Of a stretch of DNA of 64,000 nucleotides, positions 23,050-36,650 are shown in pieces. This DNA comes from Erpobdella octoculata. Lineage: Eukaryota > Annelida > Clitellata > Hirudinida > Erpobdellidae. Under the pieces are notes generated by a model. That model was not told the origin of the DNA. It saw only the letters and a program-made list of their open reading frames with translations, and did not search any database. The position numbers and the translations under genes are program-made. Numbering within the stretch: the stretch's first letter is position 1; every line of letters begins with the position of its first letter. The stretch lies in the NCBI GenBank assembly GCA_963978895.1, contig OZ022239.1:16071970-16135969 (forward strand), written 5' to 3'.

Positions 23050-23317
23050 TACATAAATGAGCGAAAACGGGAACGGGAAGCCAACTGAGAGCGAAAGATA
23101 GAGCGGGAAAGGGAAAGCGACCGAGAACGGGAAAGCAACCGGGAGCGGGAAAACGACCGGGAGCTGGAAAACGACCGAGAGCGGGAAAGCGACCGGGAGC
23201 GGAAAAACGACCGGGAACGCGACGGGAACGGGAAAGCGGAGAAAGAAACGGGAGCGAGAGAGACAAACATTAGAAGAACCTCTAAAAACCCCGGGCAACG
23301 CCGGATGCCCCCGCTAG
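23050..23317 (+). mobile_element. Helitron 3' part with minisatellite core
   Basis: 18-bp GC-rich units of the GGGAAAGCGACCGGGAGC type (23055-23250), then CCTCTAAAAACCCC, hairpin CCGGGCAACGCCGG, and CTAG at 23314-23317 followed by T. The left end is unclear; the TA tract at 22791-22946 may be its left part. Confidence 0.8.
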
Positions 23318-23974
23318 TCTTAAATAAAACTGATAAATCCTCACACCATGAAACTGCCCACTTTTGTCGACAGGGAATACAGCTACTTATAATACTAATT
23401 AAAAAAATTAAATGATTAAATATCTATTTGAAGCAAAGTCTGACAAACGATGTATCAAATAAATGATTTTTGTCGATAACGATTGTTAGCCTTCTTTTTT
23501 GCGTAGCATTCCTCTATATTGTGTTATATAAACTCAAAATACTTCGCAAACAATTATTCAACATCAACATTTTTAGTTTCTATAATATGTATCCGATAAT
23601 ATGCGGATTGTTGTTGTCATATGGAGAAGCTGGGATACAACCAATCTGGCAGTTTGATTAATATGCAGGTGCACCTGGCACAGCTGAACAATGTTGGAAC
23701 AAACGTGAGAATGTTGTGCTACAAAACAGCACGAACGGCAATTCATGTTAAACTTAATCTGATAATTAGCAGAAGAAAAGTTTACGCAACAATAAATGGC
23801 CATATCGTCTTTACAGATTGTATAAAATAATTTTAAATTATAGTCGTTTAAATCGAATGAGACTCGGAATAGATTTTCATTAAGAACTGGTCCATAACAA
23901 AAACCATGGCGCAAGAAAAACTTGTTCCTGAGGAAATACGTCTGGTTGGCTTTTGTCTACAAACCAGCTAGTAA
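23318..23974. other. AT-rich, no recognisable gene
   Basis: Short frames on both strands (23573-23914 minus, 23621-23830 plus) overlap each other and show no domain I know. Confidence 0.4.
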
Positions 23975-25596
<1,622 letters not shown>

Positions 25597-26200
25597 CTTT
25601 GTGATTGTGTGTGTGTGGTTTGATTAACGTCTGTATCTGTCAATAAGACAATTTAGACGGTATGTATGTTTGAGTGTTTGGTGACGTGTTTATGTTGGCT
25701 TTGAGGCAGGGAGGCCACAGAAACCACAAGGCTTTCGTGGGCACATGGCTCGACTCACTCCAGCCCGCCAACTAATAAGTGCAATAAGTTGGACAAGGAC
25801 TTGCAAATCGACCTCCCATGCAGCTAGTAATTTAACCAGCCTCGGATGATCCTCATAGGCTATGGTATCGCTCCGCCGCCTGTTGCCTTCCAAGATGCGT
25901 TTTTGTGATTGTGTGTGTGTGGTTTAATTAACGTCTGTATCTGTCAATAAGACAATTTAGACGGAATGTATGTTTGAGTGTTTGGTGACGTGTCTATGTT
26001 GGCTTTGAGGCAGGAAGGCCACAGAAAACACAAGACTTTCGTGGGCACATGGCTCGACTCACTCCAGCCCGCCAACTAATAAGTGCAATAACTTGGACAA
26101 GGACCGGCAAATCGACTTCCCCATGCAGCTAGCAATTTAACCAGCCTCGGATGATCCTCATAGGCTATGGTATCGCTCCGCCGCTTTCCCTCCTCCTGTC
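25597..26200. repeat. Tandem duplication of a 304-bp unit
   Basis: Two copies (about 25597-25885 and 25901-26190) start TTTGTGATTGTGTGTGTG and include GGCTTTGAGGCAGG, GTGGGCACATGGCTCGACTC and CCTCGGATGATCCTCATAGG. They differ at scattered bases. The unit is GC-richer than its surroundings. I do not recognise it. Confidence 0.9.
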
Positions 26201-26214
26201 TTTGTGATTCATTT

Positions 26215-26330
26215 AAATGAATTTTTTATAACAGTTTATAGTCTTTTACTGAAGGTGTTTCAAAACAGTATGTTGAAAAATACAAAAACTACTTCCTGTC
26301 GCGGATGATATTTTATTCAGGCTTGCAAAA
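26215..26330 (-). repeat. Dispersed repeat F copy
   Basis: On the - strand reads CGCGACAGGAAGTA, a variable middle, and AAAGACTATAAACTGTTAT. Related copies: 40240-40350 (+) and 61590-61730 (+). Confidence 0.6.
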
Positions 26331-26394
26331 TAAAGAAATCGTTATACCAAAAACATCTTAATATATTTCATGTGTATATATACCAAAGATTTTT

Positions 26395-26680
26395 TACACA
26401 CTTTTACTTAACTTAATTTCTCTGTCTGTCTGTCGTCAAATATTGCAATCGATTTTAAACTAACTTCCCGATGAGCTAGAGACTTAAAAATTTAAACACA
26501 TTTCCGAACTGATTAACTATCAAATTTTCGGATCGATTGGACAAAATTTAATTAAATAATCATTTGTGATATTTTTGTCGAACTATTTATTGTCTATGCT
26601 AATGTGCTCGTTGTTTATGTAACAGAATGTGGCCTACACAATCGATTATATAAGTGTTTTTGCTTCACTTGTTAATACTT
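26395..26680 (-). repeat. Dispersed repeat C, inverted copy
   Basis: Inverted relative to 41775-42065: both hold the CAGACAGACAGA tract, AAAATCGATTGCAA, TAATTAAATTTTGTC and a GACAATAAATAGTTCGAC segment. Confidence 0.75.
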
Positions 26681-26873
26681 TTTACATAGATATACCATAG
26701 ACTTCTTGGAAAATTTACGAGGTTTATGATTTATTCGTCTAGAAAGATTTATATATATATTCTTTCTTTTTTTGTCTTGAGGCTTTTAATAACAATGGTT
26801 TGCTTATTCCTGTCGTCTGGTAATGGTCCCACATTAGTGGCGCGTATAATAAATAACAGAAGCCATACAGGCT

Positions 26874-27637
26874 GTGCATGAGGTAAGCTGAGTATGTGGT
26901 AAGCTGTGTATGAGGTAAGCTGTGTATGAGGTAAGCTGTGTGTGATGTAAGCTGTGTATGAGGTAAGCTGTGTATGAGGTAAGCTGTGTATGAGGTATGC
27001 TGTGTATGAGGTAAGCTGTGTGTGAAGTAGGCTGTGTGTGAGGTAAGCTGTGTGTGATGTAAGCTGTGTATGAGGTAAGCTGTGTATGAGGTAAGCTGTG
27101 TATGAGGTAAGCTGTGTGTGAAGTAGGCTGTGTGTGAAGTAAGCTGTGTGTGATGTAAGCTGTGTATGAGGTAAGCTGTGTGATGTCAGTTGTGTGTGAT
27201 GTAAGCTGTGTATGCGGTAAGCTGTGTGTGAGGTAAGCTGTGTATGAGGTAAGTTGTGTGTGAAGTAGGCTGTGTGTGAGGTAAGCTGTGTGTGATGTAA
27301 GCTGTGTATGAGGTAAGCTGTGTGTGAGGTAAGCTGTGTATGAGGTAAGTTGTGTATGAGGTAAGCTGTGTATGAGGTAAGCTGTGTATGAGGTAAGCTG
27401 TGTGTGAAGTAGGCTGTGTGTGAAGTAGGCTGTGTGTGAGGTAAGCTGTGTGTGATGTAAGCTGTGTATGAGGTAAGCTGTGTATGAGGTAAGCTGTGTA
27501 TGAGGTAAGCTGTGTATGAGGTAAGCTGTGTATGAGGTAAGCTGTGTGTGAAGTAGGCTGTGTGTGAGGTAAGCTGTGTGTGATGTAAGCTGTGTATGAA
27601 GTAGGCTGTGTGTGAGGTAAGCTGTGTGTGAGGTAAG
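26874..27637 (-). repeat. 18-bp minisatellite, about 42 copies
   Basis: Units such as GTGTATGAGGTAAGCT with GT spacer, in three main variants (GTATGAGGTAAG, GTGTGAGGTAAG, and GTGTGAAGTAGG or GTGTGATGTAAG). Variants recur in the same order (AAGTAGG, AGGTAAG, ATGTAAG, then several TATGAGG units), so there is a higher-order period. Eighteen is a multiple of three, so several frames stay open and would encode HTQLTSYTAY-like repeats; I do not regard these as genes. Confidence 0.95.
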
Positions 27638-27639
27638 CC

Positions 27640-28405
27640 AAAATATCCCAGACAAAATATCATTCTGTATGAAATTTCCTAGATAAAACCTTGGGCAAAT
27701 ATGTTCCAAACAAAACGTCCCTGGCAAGATATCTCTGATAAAATGTTTCAGACCACATTTCTTCGACAAAATGGTTTGAATAAGATATCTCAGATGAAAT
27801 GTCCCCAGCTAAAATGTTTTCTATAAAATATCTCAGATAAAATGTCCCCAGCTGAATTTTTTCTCTTCAACTTTCAAACTTTAATTTTGAACTCGTTTAA
27901 GCTTCTAAAAAAATATAGCGTTTATAGCAGTGATTTCGTCATAAACTCTCATCCGATTCGGACAAAAATTATTAGATTTTATTGCCTAGAAAAGCTTTTC
28001 CTGTAATTATGCGTCACTCCCGTTTTTGTTGTGGGTGAGCAGCTGACTTTGTTGAACGAAAAGCTTAAGTAAATAAAAAATTGATGCGAATTTGATACAA
28101 ACAGTTCTTTTTTATATACTTTTATTGCATTTCCTACAGATAATGAATTTGTACTCATACTCTGTTTTGTTTTCAATAACTCCATAACGATAAATCTTAG
28201 AAACAATTGAATGTTTATACAATTATAATTTAAAATGTAAATTATACAAACATTTTAATATGGTAATAAATTATATGAAACATTTTAATATGGTAAATTT
28301 TGACTGAAAAAATGTTGACTTGAGTCATTTTGACTTGCGACATATTGACCGGAGACATTTTGACTTGGGACATTTTGTTCGGGTCATTTCGACAAAGCAT
28401 GCACT
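27640..28405. repeat. Possible fold-back element with AAAATGTCCC arms
   Basis: The left arm (27640-27870) is a loose tandem of AAAATGTCCCCAGC and AAAATATCTCAGAT words. The right arm (28285-28400) has the complement (GGGACATTTTG, GAGACATTTTGACTTG). The interior is AT-rich with no gene. Fold-back identity is an inference from the inverted arms. Confidence 0.45.
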
Positions 28406-28460
28406 GGGCGATGTTGTGCTGCCGGCAATATTTCAGGTTCGATTCCTGGAAAACGCTTTT
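28405..28460 (+). repeat. tRNA-like fragment
   Basis: Holds a B-box-like GGTTCGATTCC (28436-28446) with CTGCCGGCAA upstream, but no clear A box or cloverleaf. Probably SINE or tRNA debris. Confidence 0.3.
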
Positions 28461-30220
28461 AGCTTACAAAAAGAATACTCGTCCTGTAACTCTTAAATAA
28501 TGTAAATATATGAAACCTTAAAAATCCGCACCGAGAAATGTCTAATGGTTGTCATTAAGAGCAAACAGAAAAATCTTTTATTTTTCGATTTCACATTGCT
28601 GAAGTTGCAAATAAGATCTGAGAAAAGCAGAAATAAATTCATTAAGGAAATAAATGATTGCAAACTCAAACATGCGCACAACGAAAAAAATAATTTTTTT
28701 CATTATTGGATGGTTTTTAAGGAAACTCTTCAGGAAAAAAACCTGAATATTCTTATTTATTACAAGTCAGCAATAATGTCAAAGTATTAGAGAAAACGCA
28801 TGTCACGTAATATACAGAAACCAAGTTGACGGGTGATGGATGAAATATGTGAAAGGTGAACTTAAACATAGCGAGAATGAGTGAAAGAGAAAAAAACAGA
28901 AAGTGAAATTGCTTGCAAAATTAACGGGCATTTGTTTTACGGTCTCTCGACTTAAAAACTCGTTTACGAACAAATTGCTTCCCAGCAAGACTTGTTCAAA
29001 TGAAGTTGCCTTCGTATTTTTTTCCTGCACGTCACCGGTTCGAGGACAGCTTGAAATTGATTTGGAGTAATTTTATTTTTAGACTGCTTCAACGTAAACC
29101 GTATGTTTATTAAGTCTATAAAATGTGCATGCTTGGTGCCAGAGAAGAAGTGTTAATTTGATGCGGAAGATTTTAAATTGTATTTGTTAAAACTGTCAGC
29201 TATTGTTTTGAAAAAGAAAAGTTGAACGACAGTTTTTAGCCAAGTATAACCAGATTGAAAATAAAAACTGTTTGTTGAAAAGAAAACAATTCCGCAATTT
29301 TGTTGTGCTCATTCAAACCTGCGATAAAAAACGATTACTTAACAACTAACTTATAAAAAACCGCAATAATTTTATTTAGCGGTGATGTTTTTACTATTTA
29401 TTGTTAACTTAGCACTATCAGTCACCGCCCAATAAAAACGTCTACTTTCCTTTAACATAGTGATTCGAATACATCATGATCGTAGCTGAACAACGTCAAG
29501 TGTGCTTCGTACGAAATTATGCATTCACTATAGTGCATGCACAAATGCACAGCTGCATCGTCGATGATGTCCCACAACCGTATGCCGTCAAGGAGCGTTG
29601 TACTGACTCAATTTAGATTTTCCGAGTGAGAGTGAATTTTCTGTTCGCTCAAGCGAATAATAGCATTTCTAATAATAAATTTCAGGTCTGGCACGTATGC
29701 TGGAATTTTATACTGTCGTGGTTCTGTTTTGCTTTTAAAGAAAAAAATAACGTTGACAATTTTCTCCATATTCTTTTTATTAGCACATCTTCATTTCACA
29801 CGTCATCGCTGGTCGTTCTTTACTTTTATTCATTTCCATAATTTCTTTATTTTATAATGTCATCCTATCCATCCGTATCTGTCCCTTGTCACTACTCCAT
29901 ATAATTCGCGAACAAGATGGCTATGTTTGAGGTTCGAATCTCGGCACATCTTTTAATATTGACTTTTTATTTAATTGGTCTCATAACAACAGATTAATTA
30001 CTTCTTAGCAAGTAACACATTATAGAAAGTCAATTTTATTTATAATATAATTATACCATGTAAACAATATTGCTTTCTATTTTATTATTAAAACTGGATT
30101 TTTTGTTAGAATTAATTCTTAGGGTATTTTGCTTTAATACTTCAATAGCAACACATTTTGACAAAAAGCCACGATATTCCTGCAACTGATTTTTTTTATT
30201 AATATGGCAATATCTTTTTT
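28461..30220. other. AT-rich DNA, no recognisable gene
   Basis: Short frames only. Another B-box-like word, GGTTCGAATCTC, occurs at about 29931. GC-rich palindromic words (GTGCATGCAC near 29535) resemble those near 18535. Confidence 0.4.
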
Positions 30221-30224
30221 TACC

Positions 30225-30420
30225 AATGCTTTTATTAACTCGTCGGCTCTGTTTCTCTGTCTGTTTCTCTGTCTGTTTCAAATCTTGCAATCAATTTTTG
30301 AGTCACTTCCTGTTGATAGATTTTTTTCAAATTTTGCATACATGCTCAAGATAGAAGACAATGCAATATTCAATTATTAGTTTTACAATAAGTCAATTAA
30401 TTTAGTTAATTTTCTTGAGG
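30225..30420 (-). repeat. Dispersed repeat B copy
   Basis: A 195-bp copy from the ACCAATGCTTTTATTAACTC end through the TCTGTCTGTTTC tract to ATTAGTTTTACAATAAGTC. It is followed at 30410-30478 by a 12-bp tandem (GAGGGTTTTCTT, about 4 copies). Confidence 0.8.
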
Positions 30421-30619
30421 ATTTTATCGAGGGGTTTCTTGAGGGTTTTCTTGAGGGTTTTCTTGAGGGTTTTCTTGACCACAAAACGCTAACCGACTGG
30501 CAGACTATTTTACCAAGTTAACACGAACCACACTCACTGACCGCGATTCTCAAGCGTGTACGAAATTTTCATGAAAATAGTTGAGATATTTAAATTCGAT
30601 GCTTTTTGATGATATTTTT

Positions 30620-30970
30620 ATTATTATTACCAATGCTTTTATTAACTCGTCGTCTCTGTTTCTCTGTCTGTCTGTTTGTTTCTCTGTCTGTTTCAAATCT
30701 TGCAATCAATTTTTGAGTCACTTCCTGATGATAGATTTTTTCAAATTTTGCATACATGCTTAAAATAGAAGACAATGCAATATTCAATTATTAGTTTTAC
30801 AATAAGTCAATTAATTTAGATAATTTTAATTAATTTCGATATTTCGATATAATTAAGATATTTCGACTTTAACATAAAATAAAAGAGTAATATAAGAAAA
30901 AATTGATTGCAAAATTTGTGTTTTAATTACATATAAGAGCATTGGTTTTAAAAATTCGTTTTTAATTTAC
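30620..30970 (-). repeat. Dispersed repeat B, full-length copy
   Basis: About 345 bp, inverted and nearly identical to 24070-24425, from ACCAATGCTTTTATTAACTC to AAAACGAATTTTTAAAACC (other strand). No TSD was found. No protein is encoded. Confidence 0.85.
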
Positions 30971-31493
30971 TTGTTTTTATTCTCACCAGCATAAACATTT
31001 TTTAATGATTTACAAATAATAATTTTTGAAAAACTATCATTTGACACAGACACTTTGTAATTTTTTTAGCAAAATAACCTTTTAATAAAAACTGTTTTGC
31101 TTTCAAAACAAAATTTAGTTTTTTTTCTGATCTGACTTTTATAAGAATTTTTTTAACTTCCTGCATAAGAGTTTTTTTGCTATAAACTTGTTTTTTCTCA
31201 CTCATTGATGCTCTGTTTAAAATTTCAAGAGCCTTTACACTATTGTTCTAGAAAAAACTCCATCAACTTCTGCTACTTGCTAATCCCTAGTTGAGACTGC
31301 CGCCCTTTTATTAAGAGCTTTCCTCGAGCTCCCCGCTTTCGCATGATCTCCGGTTTCTCTTTCCACTTCTTCCACGATCATCCACGACAACAAATGACAA
31401 TGAGCAACAATACTGGAGAAGTATACGACTCATATAACAACATTTTCCAAACACCAAATTAGCTGTTACACTATTTCTACATATTTTTTTGCA

Positions 31494-32265
31494 GTGATTG
31501 TATACATAACATTCACTATTATAGAGAGATTGTCATACCCTGAAGAAAATGTTATACAAGGAAGGCATTTTATTGATACCAAAACTGCTTTGATGCTCTA
31601 CCACTCAATGGTATATCCTTTTCTAACATATGGTAACATTGTATGGGCTTCCAACTATCTTTCACGTCTGATTGGTCTTATAAGAATTCATACACGGGCT
31701 GTTCGTATGATTTGTCATCTTCCTCCAAGCACATCAACAAAGGCAAAATTTATTTAACATAGTCTATTAAATGTCAATCAAATAAATCTTTTTTAACTGG
31801 TCAATTTATGTTTAAATACTCCAATGCTTTACTTCCTTCAGCCTTTATTAATTTTTTCTTGAAACCAGCAGTATACACAATTATAACTTACGTTCTAGTA
31901 GTGTATATTGTTCGGATTTTGCTAAGACAAATATGAAACTGTTTTCTATCAAATGTGTTGGTCCTCGTGTCTGGTCTGGTATTCCTAGGTCAATTTCATC
32001 TCTATCCTGTTTTGCATCATTTAAAAAACTATATAAATTATACTTTTTCACTAAATGATCTTATTTCTTTTTTTTTGTTTTTTTACTTCGTGTTTTTTCT
32101 TATTATTTGATTTTTTTAAACAATGTTTATGCTTAGGGTGATCCTTGAGTGGGATAATTTTTTCTTTGGATTTTTCCTTTTTGGACTTATTTTACTCTTA
32201 GTTGATTTACTCAAATGTTGAACCTCTTTTTTATGTCCAAATAAAAATTGATTGATTGATTGAAA
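31494..32265 (+). pseudogene. LINE 3' fragment (CR1/L2/Jockey-like)
   Basis: Decayed C-terminal part of a LINE reverse-transcriptase protein. The first frame reads ALMLYHSMVYPFLTYGNIVW and RLIGLIRIHTRAVR. After stops and frameshifts come LLNVNQINLF, LRSSSVYCSDFA and FSIKCVGPRVWSGIP, each matching in order the C-terminal words of the intact LINE at 36651-39656 ([41 protein letters not shown]). It ends with AATAAAAATTGATTGATTG, a short tandem tail instead of poly(A), so it belongs to a related but distinct family. The reverse transcriptase core is missing; this is a 5'-truncated dead copy. Confidence 0.85.
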
Positions 32266-35189
32266 AAGAAATTTCCTACTCCGTGGAGAAACGTCCGGGA
32301 AGAATAAAATGTCATAAGACTTGTCATTGGAGGCTGCGCGGGTAAGACAAAATATGTACCCGACCAACCCGTCAATATCTAAAAAAAAAACAATTAGCAA
32401 CAAAATATCCAACGTAAAAGGTTTTATCAAGTGTGTTTTAATAACTTAAAACTTCAATATCTTATTACTGAGAAAAATACTAACTTAACGTTTAAATCAT
32501 CAATTGAATTCACTATACTAAATTTCATTCACATAAGCACTTTTGCAACTGTGACAAAATGTGTTTGTTTATATAGAGATCGGACCAGCAACAGGTTGAC
32601 GACATGATTGGGATCCCAACTTTTATGCAAACCGGTCAAAGTGTAACGTGCAACACTGAAAGCACGCTTGCTAGAATAGTAAATAAATTGTGAGTGACTT
32701 TTACCAGTTTAAAGTTTGATGCCTTACCAGTACTTGCTGCGGACCTACCCGACCCGACCCGTACCCGCAAATATGGGTCAGGTACGGGTAAGCCAGAGCA
32801 GTCCTAATTGGAACATTTTTTAATAGAGAGGTGATGTCTTTCATTTTTCACCATAGTTATAGTTTTACTGGTGGGATTAATAACCAACGCCATTGCCATT
32901 GGCAGTGGTCCTTCCATTCCATCTGCTGGCATAACTGAACTTCATTTAGTCAAGCGTTTTTATTTTATTTAAGCGCCATATCGATGAGATTCGTTGAAGT
33001 TTGCATGAATAATCTAACCACAAATTAAATTCAAAATTAAAAAAAAACATGTTTATAAAGAAAAGATTTTTTAGGAGCAGCTATGGTGCAGAGTTTTTTC
33101 ATCTTTATTTTTTTTTATTTTCAGCGTATGCATGCAGTTTCTTGCATTAGGAACTCACAAAAAAATTTAAATGCGAAATTCTAGTTTGAGTAGTTAAAGC
33201 TCCAAATGTATAATAGTTTTAATCTAATACTTAATTTATTGAACGACTTCCTGGACAAAAAACAGTTGGGTTCTACTGTCATGTTGTAGTTTTGTATTGG
33301 TTTACATGTGCTGATTCTGTTGGTTGTGATGTTTTGAAGCTGTTTTGAGTCGTTCAGAGTACGTTGAGATTGATAACTTATTAGATAATAACATTAAAAT
33401 TTATTCACTATTCTCAAAAGGTAGGTAAACTTGCGGGTGAGACGTATATTATGTGTGCTGATTAAAAGAGATAATTGAAATTTTCTTAATTGATTTTAAC
33501 ACGCTGATGGCAAATTAGTTGATGCTTAGCAAATTAGTTGATGCTATATATTAAAATTAGCACCTAGATGGTGCGGCGGACAATATGGCCTCGGTGGTAT
33601 TTACGACTTGACAAATATACTCCTCTGAAAAGCAGCGGAAATACTTTCAGATGAATAAAGTGTCGTTTATCTTAATGAAACACGCAAAAAAGTTGTATTA
33701 AAAATGCGAGAGTTTTTTAAATTAACCTAATTATGAATGAAAAACATTTTTATCAGTAACAATATGTTACTCATGATCGGGGGAGTATCCAGGGTTTTGA
33801 GGCTAGGGGGAATCATTTTTTAAATAATTGATTATAAATAGTTGTGTGTGTATAAAATAAAGTAAATTAAAATAGTAAGTTGTATTAGTATTAATTTTTA
33901 ATTGATTTTTTGCACTGTAAAATATTTAAGTTATAATTATTCAAAATAGTTTTAAAAAATTTAAATTATTGTCACTAACAAGAGCAGGATAAGGAAATAT
34001 CTTATTGCGGATTAAAATAAGATATTAAATTGATAAAATGAGATAGTAAATCAAACTTCTAACTATGGAAAGTAACTGTTATAAAAATACCTAATCTAGT
34101 TTGTAGTTACAAAAAATATAAATTAATAAAACTAAAAAAATAAAAGCAGTTAAAAAATTTTCAAAACATAATTTTATTAAAAAATAAAAATTAAAGACTT
34201 TAATTTGAAGTTCAACAAAGCTTTTTCCAAGCAAAAATTGGTTCATTTTTTGAAAATGTTTGTAGTGGCTTCCATTCGAGAGGAAAAGAATGCAGCACTT
34301 TCCTTGTCGGTAATCTTCCTTTAATTTGAAAAAGCAAATGTTTAAAGTCCGAACTCTTCCTTTTCCTTTACAAAATTCTCCTGAAATTTAAACTAAACAG
34401 GTATATTTTCTAAGAAAAGGTTAAGGAGTTAGGCTACAACCCATGTTACTCCCGGCCAATGCTGCTCATGATTGTAAAACTGTACCTGCATATGAACATC
34501 ATATTGTACATATGTGGTTCTATAGAAACAGAAAGAAAAACAAAGATCTTATACAGTTTACAAATTGCATTTTTATCGTTTTTATATCAACTAAAACAAA
34601 TTGATGAAAAAAACCTTTTTGGGTTTGACTTGTGTGAAAGTAGCAATTCTAGTCTTAAAATCTTGTGGATTTGGACAAAAGCCAATTATTATTTAAATTA
34701 AGAATTAAACGTTTTTTTGCAAAATTAATAAAAATTACCTCATTAAAAAACAATATTATTTAAACTAAATATAAAGTACATGAGTCACAGTTAAAAATAA
34801 AATGAATAAAACTCAAGCAATACTAAATAAATTTAAAAAAAATGTTTGTCGTGTATTTTATATGCGAAGCAAACTGAAGTTGGAATTATTATTTTATATT
34901 GATTTGTTTGTTTTTATTAACTTATTTTATTTATTAAGTAAAATTTGTTGTTTATTTTCTGTTTTTTTTCAAATACAATGTTTTTATTTGTTCAATCTGA
35001 CAGATTTTTTGGAAAAACAACACATCGGATAGGAAAGACAAAGAGTTTGTTTTTATTTTAATTTTAAGAATAAAGAAATTTTCAAGATCTTAATAGAAAA
35101 TAGTTGAACTTCAAAACGAGAAAAAAAACTGCACAGTTTCCAAAAAAACTGCGACCACTTGTGTTTGAAAAAATTTAAAAAAAAACATC
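32266..35189. other. AT-rich DNA, no recognisable gene
   Basis: Words GCGCGGGTAAGAC ... GTACCCGACC near 32335 and CCCGACCCGTACCCGC near 32755 could be the two ends of one MITE, but no target duplication is clear. A 17-bp word GCAAATTAGTTGATGCT is duplicated near 33510-33545. 34459-34701 and 34802-35032 are open but show no domain. Confidence 0.4.
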
Positions 35190-35579
35190 ATGGAAGAGAA
35201 ACACGAAACAGAAGGGCATGCTTCAATACTCAAGAGAAACTCCTCAACTCCTAGAGAACCACCGAGCTCTTGTCACGACCCCATTGACGATCACCACACT
35301 GAGAGACAGAGAACCAGCAATAAAGACGACGATATTCTTGACGGCGAAGAGTACAGCGAGGGCGCTGGACAAAGGAGACAGTCGGTCACTTTCACAACGT
35401 CTTCGAACGAGCCTTGTCTTGATCGACGAAAGTTACAAAGGACTCCGACTCCATTTCACGAACTCTTACTGGCAGAGGGCGACAAGTCGGTCGATTCTCT
35501 AGCCGAGAGCGGTTCTGATGCAGAGAACGCTAGTTTTTCCAGCGTCGGCAACGTCACTAGTACGGCTGATAGTCTGTGA
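35190..35579 (+). CDS. Candidate PP1 inhibitor-2-like protein (single exon)
   Basis: A 129-codon frame, ATGG start context, clearly GC-richer than its AT-rich flanks. It is acidic, Ser/Thr-rich and probably disordered. Residues 12-15 are SILK, a protein phosphatase 1 docking motif; residues 62-68 are RRQSVTF, an RVxF-like docking motif that overlaps a basophilic kinase site RRQS; residues 85-90 are TPTPFH, reminiscent of the PSTPYH segment of inhibitor-2 (PPP1R2), which is a GSK3 site there. After it comes an acidic Ser-rich tail (SVDSLAESGSDAE). SILK followed by RVxF and a TP motif fits a regulatory subunit binding PP1 in cytoplasm or nucleus, but the RVxF is not canonical and the homology is inferred from motifs alone. 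No splice signals are needed. It may be a small intronless gene, a retrocopy or a last exon. Confidence 0.5.
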   Translation: MEEKHETEGHASILKRNSSTPREPPSSCHDPIDDHHTERQRTSNKDDDILDGEEYSEGAGQRRQSVTFTTSSNEPCLDRRKLQRTPTPFHELLLAEGDKSVDSLAESGSDAENASFSSVGNVTSTADSL

Positions 35580-36022
35580 TGGATGAGTTATCTGTTGACA
35601 AGTAATTATTCAATGTGAATATGACCAAGTGTGTTGTGTTTGGTTGTTTTAAAATTGATGTGACGTTTCCAGCTTTGAACTAAAGTGTACGAACACACTC
35701 AACGTCTCATCTCAATTAAACGACATCTAGCAGCTTGGGTTGTTCTAAACGAGATGTTGTGGAAAATCCAGTTAATGATTAAACGGCTTCAAGCTAATGC
35801 AGTTTCAATAGGGCTTTTATTTTGAAAACAATTTTTCCATCTGTGTATTTGTTTATGATCTTTAATACATTAAATAATTACTTCTTATTTTAGTCATATT
35901 TGAATAATTCATATATCTATTAGCAAACTGATAGCTATATTACGACTCATAAGCAAAACTTCCTCTTCACATCGAATTCCAACAAAAGCCGTCGGCTGTA
36001 GCATTCCACCAGGAGTGATTCA
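35580..36022. other. Possible 3' UTR and spacer
   Basis: Follows the stop of the 129-codon frame; ATTAAA words near 35717 and 35869 are weak polyadenylation candidates. No gene. Confidence 0.3.
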
Positions 36023-36216
36023 TCTATATATATAAAAATGACCCTTTCTGTATGTTTTTTATGCATTGCTACACCATTTATCCAATCATAACAAATATTT
36101 TCACACAACCTTGAGAGTCAAAGGGAGACCATTATAGTGAAAAAAAAATTAAAATCGGTCACAAAATGAGCGGGCGGAGCGGGAGAGCGAGCGGAAACTC
36201 TTTCTTTCTCTCTCTC

Positions 36217-36270
<54 letters not shown>
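36023..36270 (+). mobile_element. Helitron 5' end fragment
   Basis: Starts TCTATATATATAAAAATG after an A, as Helitrons insert between A and T. It then carries the shared leader (TTTATGCATTGCTACACC, CAACCTTGAGAGTCAAAGGG, AAAATCGGTCACAAAATGAG) and the first GC-rich units (GAGCGGGAGAGCGAGCGG), then CT and TA/GT microsatellites. The right end is missing. Confidence 0.75.
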
Positions 36271-36271
<1 letters not shown>

Positions 36272-36364
36272 CTGTCTATCTGTTTCATTTTCCTATAAAA
36301 AAAGACATAAATGCACCTCTTTGTTTTTCCATAATAACTTTTTAAAATAATTTTAGCAAAATAT

Positions 36365-36474
36365 TTTAAATAGCTTAGGACCTATCCTCAGACCTACCAA
36401 ATGTACACAAAAAATTTCATAAAAATCGGTTCAGCCGTTTCGGAGAAGTTCAATTTCAAACACTATGACACGAG

Positions 36475-36477
<3 letters not shown>
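36365..36477 (+). repeat. 3'-end fragment of an unidentified repeat
   Basis: Contains AAATCGGTTCAGCCGTTTCG and GACACGAGATTTATA running into the TA tract. This wording is widespread at the ends of invertebrate transposons, but I cannot assign the family here. Confidence 0.4.
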
Positions 36478-36568
<91 letters not shown>

Positions 36569-36650
36569 TTATATATATATATACATTTATATATATACAT
36601 ATATATATATACATATAATATATGTATATATATATATATATACAAATGAA

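Noticed and set aside
26874..27637. CRISPR-like array
   Set aside because: Units are contiguous 18-bp tandem repeats with no unique spacers, in an animal genome.
26749..27769. Two long minus-strand frames of HTQLTSYTAY repeats
   Set aside because: An 18-bp minisatellite is a multiple of three and stays open; no flanking gene signals or non-repeat domain.
28405..28460. Functional tRNA gene
   Set aside because: Only a B-box word; no acceptor pairing or A box. Same for 29931 and 61884-61965.
32330..32800. hAT MITE between two CCCGACC-rich words
   Set aside because: No target duplication could be read and the proposed ends match only weakly.
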